Positions 8,161-17,240 of a DNA stretch of 64,000 nucleotides are shown here, in pieces. The notes under the pieces are model-generated. The model was given only the letters and a program-made list of their open reading frames with translations. It had not been told where the DNA came from and ran no database searches. A program made the position numbers and the translations under genes. The DNA lies in NCBI GenBank assembly GCA_016711205.1, contig JADJTM010000001.1:1736001-1800000 (forward strand). Direction: 5' to 3'. Origin of the DNA: Micropruina sp. GTDB lineage: Bacteria; Actinomycetota; Actinomycetes; Propionibacteriales; Propionibacteriaceae. How positions within the stretch are numbered: position 1 is the first letter of the stretch; the number at the start of each line of letters is the position of its first letter.

Positions 8161-9248
8161 TCGATCTCAAGCCCGAGCCAGTCGGCCAGCGAGTCGATCT
8201 CCGCGTGGACGTCCGCCACCTGGGCGGGCGTCCAGTCACGGTCGCGGTGCACGGCGAGGACCCGCAGCACACCCTTCTTGCGGTCGGCCTTGGCGTCCAG
8301 CTTTCCGATCAGCTCATCGCCGTGCAGGATCGGCAAGGCGAAGTAACCCCAGCGGCGCTTCGCGGCCGGCTTGTACATCTCCAGCACGTACTCGAAGCCG
8401 AACAGTTCCTCGGCCCTGCGGCGGTCGAACACCAGCCGGTCGAACGGCGACAGCAGCGCCGTCCGACCCTCGAACGGCACCCCGAGCTCGTCCAGGCCCA
8501 CCGGATCGACCCGCCACTCCCCCGCGACACCCTCCACGACCGCGGGCTCACCGGCGTCGCCGACGTCCATCCGCTCCAGCGGCACCTCGGTCTGCTTGGC
8601 TCGTGCGACGCCGAGCGACTGCAACCGGCGCAGGTTGCGCTGCCGCTGCGCGGTCTCGAAGTCGATCACCGGCAACCCCGACGGGTACACCCGCTCGGCG
8701 AGGTTCCACCAGCGCTCGCGGCCGGAGCGTCCGGCAATGGCCACCTCGCCCAACCGCACCAGCAGTTCCAGCAGCTGCGTGACGTTGCGGTTGTTGGTCC
8801 AGCCGGTCGACCCCCACGCCTGCGACGCCGTGTCGGCGATCTCACCGGTGCGCAGCGGACCGTCGGTTCGCAGTCGGGCCAGCACGTCTCGACGAAAGCC
8901 GTCGTTGACCGCCAGCCAGTCACGGGCCTGCCGGTACGTCAGCGGGCGCCGCATGAAGGCCTGGTAGAGCGCCAGGTCGGCGATCGCGCGGTACATGCCG
9001 TCGTACTCGAAGGCCACCCTGTCGGTTTCCACCGCCTCCTGCAGGTGCGTGTGCTCATAGCCGGCACCCAGCCGGGTCCACAGAATATGGTCTTCGCTAG
9101 GGGCGATGGCGTTGGTCGGGTCGATGTTGAGCAGGGTGAGCTCGTCGATCGCCTCGCTGATCAACACCGGACGGCGGGCGTCCAGCAGCTGGGCGCGCAC
9201 GGCGAGCCGCCGGGCGTCATGTCGGCTGAGCCGGTGCGGTTCCACCCG
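8148..9248 (-). CDS. winged-helix DNA glycosylase-like protein (YcaQ/AlkX family)
   Basis: A 366-residue protein of the HTH_42 family, whose characterised members (AlkZ, YcaQ/AlkX) unhook DNA interstrand crosslinks or excise bulky alkylated bases. Matches to YcaQ are strong in the N-terminal helices (RLSRHDARRLAVRAQ) and in the C-terminal signature LSPFDRLVFDRRRAEELFGF, then YKPAAKRRWGYFALPIL and GKLDAKADR. The catalytic QxD/QxQ motif is instead N-I-D (LTLLNIDPTN). The GTG at 9248 avoids overlap with the upstream amidohydrolase; a GTG at 9281 would overlap it by 20 bp. The stop codon lies inside the last 56-bp repeat. Probably cotranscribed with the amidohydrolase. Confidence 0.82.
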   Translation of the reverse strand, partial: RVEPHRLSRHDARRLAVRAQLLDARRPVLISEAIDELTLLNIDPTNAIAPSEDHILWTRLGAGYEHTHLQEAVETDRVAFEYDGMYRAIADLALYQAFMRRPLTYRQARDWLAVNDGFRRDVLARLRTDGPLRTGEIADTASQAWGSTGWTNNRNVTQLLELLVRLGEVAIAGRSGRERWWNLAERVYPSGLPVIDFETAQRQRNLRRLQSLGVARAKQTEVPLERMDVGDAGEPAVVEGVAGEWRVDPVGLDELGVPFEGRTALLSPFDRLVFDRRRAEELFGFEYVLEMYKPAAKRRWGYFALPILHGDELIGKLDAKADRKKGVLRVLAVHRDRDWTPAQVADVHAEIDSLADWLGLEIDGAE

Positions 9249-9261
9249 CGGGACCGTACCC

Positions 9262-10458
9262 TCAGCTCGCGGCCGAGCCACCCACCACCCGTCCGTTCAA
9301 GATGATCAGCACCGGTTCGCGGACCACCGAAATGGTCACCCGCGGGTCGTCCGCGAACACCACGATGTCGGCCGGCGCCCCCTGCTCGATGCCGGGGTGA
9401 CCGAGCCACGCGCGGGCGTCCCAGGATGCGGCGCCGAGCGCGAACTCGTTGCCGCCGACGTTCGCCAACAGCTCGATCTCGGACGCGATCAGCCCGTGCC
9501 CGTGCACCCCGCCGGCGTCGGTGCCGGCGTACACGGGCACCCCGGCGTCCACCGCCTTGCCGATGGTTTCGAAGCGACGCGCATGCAGGGCGCGAATGTG
9601 CGCGGCGTAGGTGGGGAACTTCGCCTCGCCCGCATCGGCGAACATCGGAAAGTTCTCCAGGTTCACCATCGTCGGCACCAGCGACGTGCCCCGCTGCGCC
9701 ATGGTGGCGATGGTGTCGTCGTCGAGCCCGGTACCGTGCTCGATGCCGTCGATGCCGGCGTCCACCAGTTCGGCCACGGAACGCTCGTCGAAGCAGTGCG
9801 CGGTCACCCGGGCGCCGTGCTCGTGGGCGGCCTCGATCGCCTCCTTCGCGACTTCTTTCGGCCACAGCGGGGACAGGTCGCCGGTGTCCCGGTCGATCCA
9901 GTCGCCGACGATCTTCACCCAGCCGTCACCGCGTTCGGCCTGGACGATCACCTCGTCCACCAGCTGATCCGGTTCGACCTCTTCGGCGAAGTTGCGTGAG
10001 TACCGCTTCGGACGGGCGATGTGCCGTCCGGCCCGGATGATCTTCGGCAGGTCCTCACGGTCCTGCAGAAAGCGGGTGTCGAGCGGCGAACCAGCATCGC
10101 GCAACAGCAGGGCGCCGGCCTCACGATCGGTCAGGGCATGCTCTTCGGCGCGCTCCTCGCTGACGGCACCGTGCGATTCGAGGCCGACGTGGCAGTGGGC
10201 GTCCACCAGGCCGGGCAGTATCCAGCCTGTGGTGGCAACGGTGATCGCGTCGGCGACCGGCTCGAAGCTGATCACCCCGTCGTGCAGCCACAGATCGCGC
10301 TCGTCGCCTTCGGGCAGCACGACGCCGCGCAGGTGCAGCCGTTGCGGCGGGCCGGCGGGTTCATCGCTGTGCACGTGGGTGTGGGTGGTTCCGTCGTGGG
10401 TGTGAGTGAGCGAGGTCAGCGGTCCCAGGCCGGGTGGCAGGTCATGGCGGTGGGTCAT
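9262..10458 (-). CDS. amidohydrolase family metal-dependent hydrolase
   Basis: A 398-residue cytoplasmic hydrolase of the imidazolonepropionase/prolidase-like amidohydrolase group. The metal-binding DAHCHVG motif follows the small N-terminal composite domain (WILPGLVDAHCH). Further metal and catalytic residues are seen in ARVTAHCF, DGIEHGTGL and YAGTDAGG. The C-terminal strand returns to the N-terminal domain (ADIVVFADDPR, ILNGRVVG). The N-terminus has an unusual His/Thr-rich stretch (THTHDGTTHTHVHSDE) that could bind metal. The ATG at 10458 (MTHRHDLPPG) is chosen; the open frame upstream has no family similarity. The substrate is unknown. Confidence 0.8.
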   Translation of the reverse strand: MTHRHDLPPGLGPLTSLTHTHDGTTHTHVHSDEPAGPPQRLHLRGVVLPEGDERDLWLHDGVISFEPVADAITVATTGWILPGLVDAHCHVGLESHGAVSEERAEEHALTDREAGALLLRDAGSPLDTRFLQDREDLPKIIRAGRHIARPKRYSRNFAEEVEPDQLVDEVIVQAERGDGWVKIVGDWIDRDTGDLSPLWPKEVAKEAIEAAHEHGARVTAHCFDERSVAELVDAGIDGIEHGTGLDDDTIATMAQRGTSLVPTMVNLENFPMFADAGEAKFPTYAAHIRALHARRFETIGKAVDAGVPVYAGTDAGGVHGHGLIASEIELLANVGGNEFALGAASWDARAWLGHPGIEQGAPADIVVFADDPRVTISVVREPVLIILNGRVVGGSAAS

Positions 10459-10550
10459 GGGTCGATTCTGGCACTGGAGGCGGACCGCGGGTGGCGACCG
10501 AAGAACACCGGTGCGATCGAGGTCAATCGGGCGGCTGACGACGCCAACCG

Positions 10551-10587
10551 CTCGCCTAACTACTTCGCGCTCGCGAAGCTCCGAAGT
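10551..10587. repeat. left arm of a palindrome split by IS copy 1
   Basis: CTCGCCTAACTACTT, then GCTCGC and GAAGCTCC, matches the reverse complement of the sequence right of the IS (12110-12140). Without the IS the two arms would form a long hairpin like the intact copy at 49249-49306. The GAAGT next to the IS end is the same in copy 2. Confidence 0.8.
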
Positions 10588-12102
10588 TGTCAACCTGGTG
10601 TGGACAGTTCGCGAGTGTTGATGCCGGTGGGTCCGACGGTGGGGGCTCGGGGTGCTTGTCGGAAGCGGTTGGGGTGTGCGGCGTGGTAGGCGTCGAGTTG
10701 TGCTTGCCGTCGGGCTTGGTCGGTGGCGACGGTGCCGTGGTAGACGGCAGCCGGGGTGTAGTAGCCGATGCCGGAGTGTCTGTGGTGGTTGGCGTATCGA
10801 TCGAGGAAAGCTTGTGTCCAGGCGCGGGCGTGGTCGATGTCATCGAACCGGGGTGGGTGGTCGATGTCGTATTTGATGGTTTTAAACATGGATTCGGAAA
10901 ACGGGTTGTCGTTGCTGACGCGCGGACGGGAGAACGATCCGGTGACGTGGTGGTCGTTGAAGACGCCGGCCAGGTCGGCTGAGCGCATCGCGGAGCCGTT
11001 ATCGGCATGGACGACATCCACGTGGCCGTGTTGCTGGAACGCGCGCCGGAAGAGCCTTTTGGCGGCGTGGCTGGTGGTAGTGGGTTCGATCAGCCAGCCG
11101 GTCGGGAAGCGAGAGTAGACGTCGAGGATCAGCATCAACTGGTAACACTCGAGGCCTTCTGGGCCGCCGCACAACTCGGTCGCGTCCCAGGACCACAGTT
11201 GGTTCGGTCGGAACGCCTGCGCGGTCGGAGCGGGCCGTTTCCGGCGTGATCCGCTGCCTTGGCTCCGTTGCCGGCGGCGATCCCCGACCAGGTTCTCGGA
11301 TCGGGCGATCCGGTAGAACGTGGCTTACGAACAGCTCACCTGCCCGGCATCGAAACTGCGCCAATAGGTTTGCACGACCGACAGCTCGGCGTATTCATCC
11401 GCCACCAGCGACTCGATCACTTGGGCCCGCTCGGCCTCGGCCAGGGCCGCCGGCTGGTGCCGGTCACGATGCGGCACCGGCTCCGGCACCCGCCGATCGT
11501 GACAATAACCCTGGTCAACCGATAGAAAGAGGCGCGTGGCAGGCCAGTGACACGACAGGCTCGGCTAATCGTCCAGCCCGCCGTCGTTGACAGCGCTGAG
11601 ACCGCGTCGGTCAGGACAACCTGGGCCGCTTCAGCCATGACGCGTACTCGGTCGCGGACATCAACGCCGGCGGGATCTGCGAATCCGGTTCCGAGCTCGT
11701 CGTGATCCTCCAAGAGCTCGAACGCTTTTCCCAGGATCTCGGTTGCCGCTTCGGCCTGAGCGGTCTTGCGCCGCAGCGTTTCATTCTCGGCCCGCAATCG
11801 AGCCAACTCGGCACGCATCTGACCCACATCCGAGCGGCTCGCCACCCGCTGCTGAGACTGCTCCAGCTCGCCGTTATCCCGCGCCCGCACCCACGCATAG
11901 ACGGTGTTCCGATCCAGTCCGTACTCCCGCAATAGCCGCGTCTTCGCACCCCGCTCAACGCACCCATCCCACGCGCGCAAGAACTCCACCCGAAACTCCA
12001 ACGAAAAGCGTCGATGCCCCCCAGCCGACATCCCCGGCTCCACACTGATCTGACCCACGCCCTGCCCTCCCACTCGCGAACTGTCTCACCCCCAGGTTGA
12101 CA
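10588..12102 (-). mobile_element. IS3-family insertion sequence, copy 1 (1515 bp)
   Basis: The element runs from TGTCAACC to GGTTGACA, the TG...CA ends usual for IS3. Terminal inverted repeats of about 30 bp match well: TGTCAACCTGG and then GACAGTTCGCGAGTG on both ends. It is nearly identical to copy 2 at 50349-51865, with two single-base indels and a few substitutions, so transposition was recent. No convincing short target duplication is seen at these boundaries. Both copies share the flanks CCGAAGT and GCGGGGG, so the true ends may lie a few bases further out, with AGCT(C) as a possible duplication. Confidence 0.93.
10590..12031 (-). pseudogene. IS3-family transposase, broken
   Basis: The N-terminal part is a helix-turn-helix plus leucine-zipper region (RRFSLEFRVEFLRAWDG, LRAENETLRRK). 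It runs without a break through FELLEDHDELGTGFADP into the HTH_21-like region ending PRASFYRLTR. There one C is missing (CCC at 11509-11511; CCCC in copy 2), which throws the catalytic half into another frame. A TTA at 11325-11327 (minus-strand TAA) replaces the Gln codon of copy 2. The DDE domain is otherwise complete: WSWDATEL, HADNGSAM and NDNPFSESMFKT. As written no full-length transposase can be made. The ATG at 12031 (MSAGGHRR) is the probable start. Confidence 0.88.
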
Positions 12103-12140
12103 GCGGGGGAGCTCGGCGAGCCCAAAGTAGTTAGGCGAGC
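12103..12140. repeat. right arm of a palindrome split by IS copy 1
   Basis: GCGGGGGAGCTC, then GGCGAG and AAAGTAGTTAGGCGAGC, complements the arm at 10551-10587. The TACTT/AAGTA segment is specific to this locus on both sides of the IS. That covariation indicates a palindrome existed here before the element inserted. Confidence 0.8.
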
Positions 12141-12204
12141 GGGTAAGTCGGACGCGCAGCGCGTCCAGCTGGAATGTCGGCGGATCCGGTCAGCCGCGTC
12201 GGGA

Positions 12205-13803
<1,599 letters not shown>

Positions 13804-13910
13804 CGGGCTTCCTCACGCAGACGGATTACCGCGTCATCTTACCGGCTGGCACCCGGCCCCTGCCCCGCCCCGTCGCCTGCCTACACTGACCGTTCGCGAA
13901 GGAGGCTTCG

Positions 13911-14477
13911 ATGTCACAGCTCAACGAGTCCGGTGGTCCTCAGCCGTGGAACGAGCAGAACGCTCAGCAGTCGATGCCCGGTCCGGACGGTTCCCACTCG
14001 GCCGGTTCGTACTCCTCCCCCGCCTACGGCGACCCGCGCCAGTACCAGCCGCTGCCGCAACCCAATGCCGAACCGAGCGGATACGCCGGCCAGCAGCAGT
14101 ACGGTCAGCAGCCCGGCGCGACATACGGTCAGCACCCGTACGGCCAGCCCGCCCCGAATCCGTACGGCCAGCAGCCCGGCGCGATCTACGGCCAGCAGCC
14201 GTACGGACAGCCCGCCCCGACCCCCTATGGTCAGGCCGGCTGGGGGCCTGCGGCACCTCGCGCCCCGCGGCGTCCGGTGTGGCGGACGGTGCTGGGCTGG
14301 ATCCTGATCGGGCTGTCGGTTCTGCTGCTGTTGAGCACGCTGAGCAGGATGGGACTCGGCGACCTGCGGCTGAGCGGAAGCGGACCCGCCTACGTGTACG
14401 GCTATCTGGTGGGCGCGCTGATCACCATCGCCCTGCCCGCGGTGATCGGCTGGCTGCTGCTGCGCCGAAAGAAGTGA
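13911..14477 (+). CDS. small membrane protein with Tyr/Gly/Gln/Pro-rich repeats
   Basis: A 188-residue protein of unknown function. Residues about 50-110 are low-complexity, built from near-repeats of YGQQPGA(T/I)YGQ(H/Q)PYGQPAP. Residues about 122-188 hold two membrane helices (TVLGWILIGLSVLLLLSTL and YLVGALITIALPAVIGWLLL) ending in the basic RRKK. The layout (cytosolic Gln/Pro/Tyr-rich N-terminus, C-terminal anchor) is common in actinobacterial envelope or division-associated proteins, but no named family is recognised. The ATG at 13911 has a strong GAAGGAGG site. It stands alone, divergent from ffh, with a kilobase of repeats behind it. Confidence 0.78.
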   Translation: MSQLNESGGPQPWNEQNAQQSMPGPDGSHSAGSYSSPAYGDPRQYQPLPQPNAEPSGYAGQQQYGQQPGATYGQHPYGQPAPNPYGQQPGAIYGQQPYGQPAPTPYGQAGWGPAAPRAPRRPVWRTVLGWILIGLSVLLLLSTLSRMGLGDLRLSGSGPAYVYGYLVGALITIALPAVIGWLLLRRKK

Positions 14478-14483
14478 TCCGCT

Positions 14484-15488
14484 CGCAAGTCGTCATCCCG
14501 GCGAACGCCGGGATCTCCAAACCGCGGGGCAGCTGAGCGACCCAGCGCACCCGTCGCTCGATCCTGTCCAGAAGCAGCTCTCGACCAGCAGGGCGCGAGC
14601 CGAGATCCCGGCATACGCCGGGAAGACGGAACGGGACTCGACAAGCTCGACCAGCCGAACGGCGCAAGTCGTCATCCCGGCGAACGCCGGGATCTCCAAA
14701 CCGCGGGGCAGCTGAGCGACCCAACGCACCCGTCGATCCTGTCCAGAAGCAGCTCTCGACCAGCAGGGCGCGAGCCGAGATCCCGGCATACGCCGGGAAG
14801 ACGGAACGGGACTCGACAAGCCAGACCAGCCGAACGGCGCAAGTCGTCATCCCGGCGAACGCCGGGATCTCCAAACCGCGGGGCAACTCAGCAACCCAGC
14901 GCACCCGTCGTCGAGCCTGTCCAGAAGCAGCTCTCGACCAGCAGGGCGCAGGCCGAGATCCCGGCATTCGCCGGGATGACGGAACGGGTCTCGACAAGCC
15001 AGACCAGCCGAACGGCGCAAGTCGTCATCCCGGCGAACGCCGGGATCTCCAAACCGCGGGACAGCTGAGCGACCCAGCGCACCCGTCGCCGAGCCTGTCC
15101 AGAACCAGCTCTCGACCAGCAGGGCGCGAGCCGAGATCCCGGCATTCGCCGGGATGACGGAACGGGACTCGACAAGCAGGGCGCGAGCCGAGATCCCGGC
15201 ATACGCCTGAATGACGGGACGGGACTCGACCAGCAGGCAGGCCGGATCCCGGCATTCGCCGGGATGACGGAACGGGATTCGACAAGCAGGCAGGCCGAGA
15301 TCCCGGCATTCGCCGGGATGACGGAACGGGACTCGGCGAGCAGGGCGCGAGCCGAGATCCCGGCATTCGCCGGGATGACGGGACGGGTCTCGACCAGCAG
15401 TGCGGCCGAGATCCCGGCATAGGCCGGGAAGACGGGACGGACCCGACCAGCAGGCAGGCCGAGATCCCGGCATTCGCCGGGATGACGG
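14484..15488. repeat. 1-kb array of paired and tandem REP-like repeats
   Basis: This fills the 1046-bp gap before ftsY; no gene is credible in it. Four long units start at 14484, 14663, 14838 and 15016 (periods 179, 175, 178). Each has an inward REP copy (GTCATCCCGGCGAACGCCGG) and, about 115 bp on, one in the opposite orientation, separated by conserved unique sequence with GCTGAGCGACCCA and CTGTCCAGAA. After 15190 the array continues as about six shorter units spaced 50-60 bp, each with one REP copy plus a GGGACTCGAC-type linker. Some hairpins are degenerate (ATACGCCGGGAAGAC). Confidence 0.93.
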
Positions 15489-15523
15489 GACGGTAGCGAC
15501 CAGCGGTGGCCGGCTCGACCCGG

Positions 15524-16657
15524 CTACTCGCTCAGCAGCGCGTCCACGAAGGCTTCGGCCTCGAAGGGCACCAGGTCGTCGACACCCTCGCCCAGGCCGA
15601 TCAGCTTCACCGGCACGCCGAGCTCACGCTGCACCTGCACGACGATGCCGCCCTTGGCGGAGCCGTCCAGCTTGCTCAGCACGATGCCGGTGATCTGGAC
15701 CACGTCGGCGAACACCCGCGCCTGGATCAGCCCGTTCTGGCCGGTGGTGGCGTCGATCAGCAGCAGCACCTCGGTGACCGGGGCGAGCTTCTCGATCACC
15801 CGCTTGATCTTGCCCAGCTCGTCCATCAGGCCGGTCTTGGTGTGCAGCCGGCCGGCGGTGTCGACCACCACCACGTCGGCGCCGTCGTCGAGCCCGCGCT
15901 GGACGGCCTGATAGGCCACCGCGGCCGGATCGCCGCCCTCGGGCCCCCGCACGGTGGGCACGCCGACCCGGTCGCCCCAGGTCTGCAGCTGGTCGGCCGC
16001 GGCGGCACGGAAGGTGTCGGCGGCGCCCAGCACCACGGTCTTGTTCTCGGCCACCAGCACCCGGGCGATCTTGCCGATCGTGGTGGTCTTGCCGGTGCCG
16101 TTGACACCCACCACCAGCACGACGCCGGGCTTGCCGTCGGCTCCGTCGACCTTCAGCTCGCGGTCCAGGTCGGGATCGACCAGCTTGAGCAGTTCGGTGC
16201 GCAGGATCTGCCTGGCCAAGGCCTGGTCGCTGACCCCGTCGATGGCGAGTTCGTGTCGCAGCGCCTCGGTGAGTTGCTGGGTGGGCCCGACCCCGAGGTC
16301 GGAGGTGATCAGCGTGGCCTCGAAGTCGTCCCAGGCCTCGGCGTCCAAGCGGTCGGACGACAGGATCGACAACAACCCGCGTGCCAGCGGGTTGTTGCTG
16401 CCCGCCAGCCTGCGGCGCAGCCGGGCCATCCGGGTCGCGGGCGCCTCGGGACGCTCCAGTGCGGGCACCGCGGGCAGTTCGGACGCGGGCGTCTCGCCCG
16501 GCTCAGCCGGCGGGGCTGTCGGTTCAGCGGTCGGCCGGGCGGGCAGTTCAGGCTTGGTTGCCGGCGGCAACGCCCGGCGGCGCGCCAGGAAGACGGTGCC
16601 CGCGACCACGACGGCCAAGCCGAGAATGCCGATGATCAGCAGTTGAAGAAGGTCCAC
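15524..16657 (-). CDS. ftsY: signal recognition particle receptor FtsY
   Basis: A 377-residue SRP-receptor GTPase that docks Ffh-ribosome complexes at the membrane. Unlike E. coli FtsY it starts with a real membrane helix (LLQLLIIGILGLAVVVAG), then a Pro/Glu/Ala-rich linker to about residue 70, as in many Actinobacteria. The NG domain shows GVNGTGKTTTIGKIA, AADTFRAAAADQL, DTAGRLHTKTGLMDEL and LSKLDGSAKGG. The start is GTG at 16657. ffh lies upstream on the chromosome past the repeat array, so both SRP GTPases are neighbours though not one operon. The upstream neighbours on the same strand are the 94-residue membrane protein and smc. Confidence 0.96.
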   Translation of the reverse strand: MDLLQLLIIGILGLAVVVAGTVFLARRRALPPATKPELPARPTAEPTAPPAEPGETPASELPAVPALERPEAPATRMARLRRRLAGSNNPLARGLLSILSSDRLDAEAWDDFEATLITSDLGVGPTQQLTEALRHELAIDGVSDQALARQILRTELLKLVDPDLDRELKVDGADGKPGVVLVVGVNGTGKTTTIGKIARVLVAENKTVVLGAADTFRAAAADQLQTWGDRVGVPTVRGPEGGDPAAVAYQAVQRGLDDGADVVVVDTAGRLHTKTGLMDELGKIKRVIEKLAPVTEVLLLIDATTGQNGLIQARVFADVVQITGIVLSKLDGSAKGGIVVQVQRELGVPVKLIGLGEGVDDLVPFEAEAFVDALLSE

Positions 16658-16806
16658 CCGGTCAGCCTACGGTGACGGGTCGCCGGCGAGGGTCTGGACC
16701 CTGGCTGCGGACTGCTCGCCCCGCCCCTGCGTCACCGTGCGATGGTGCTGGGAGGCGAGACGGCGGAGTGCAGCCGCGGGGTGACGCACAGCAGAAGGTG
16801 CGTCCG

Positions 16807-17091
16807 CTACTTGGGCGAGTTGGCCGACTTGGCGGACGATCCGCGCCGCACGTCGGGAATCTCCTCGAAGAACTCGACCAGGCGGCCGGGAGGTTCGGCG
16901 TCGCCGTTGAGGTGGCGAGCCGTCTCGGCCATCACGTTGGCCAACTCCGGCACCTTCTCGCGACCCGCCCCCTGGATGCCCATGGCGACGATGGCGACGA
17001 TGCCGATCGCGACGGCGAGAATCACCACCATGACGAGCAGTGCGACAGCCACGATCAGCCTTCCGGACGGGACGCGTCCAGTATGCCGCAT
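16807..17091 (-). CDS. small single-helix membrane protein
   Basis: A 94-residue protein of unknown family. An N-terminal basic stretch (RHTGRVPSGR) is followed by a long hydrophobic helix (LIVAVALLVMVVILAVAIGIVAIVAMG) and a soluble tail of about 50 residues with LANVMAETARHLN and RLVEFFEEIPDVRRG. It lies between smc and ftsY in the same direction. The ATG at 17091 has only a weak AGGATCC upstream. The opposite strand also carries open frames here, but this one gives a convincing membrane-protein profile. Function is unknown. Confidence 0.55.
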   Translation of the reverse strand: MRHTGRVPSGRLIVAVALLVMVVILAVAIGIVAIVAMGIQGAGREKVPELANVMAETARHLNGDAEPPGRLVEFFEEIPDVRRGSSAKSANSPK

Positions 17092-17149
17092 GCGGCCCGC
17101 TGGATCCTGCGCGTCGGGCCGCCTGATGACGTTTCGATGGTGAATCCGC

Positions 17150-17240
17150 GAGCAGGAATGGGGACGGTTCCTGATTCCTGCTCACCCGCGAGGGCACCGA
17201 CCGGTGAGCAGGAATGAGGAACCGTCCCCCAATCCTGCTC
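17150..17240. repeat. inverted repeat of the GGGGACGGTTC family
   Basis: GAGCAGGAATGGGGACGGTT with CCTGATTCCTGCTC, then 22 bp of unique sequence, then an inverted copy GAGCAGGAATGAGGAACCGT with CCCCCAATCCTGCTC. The distal end includes part of the smc stop codon. The same core returns at 57652-57781. Composite inverted repeats of this kind resemble those found near REP-associated transposase genes; no transposase is visible nearby. Confidence 0.8.
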
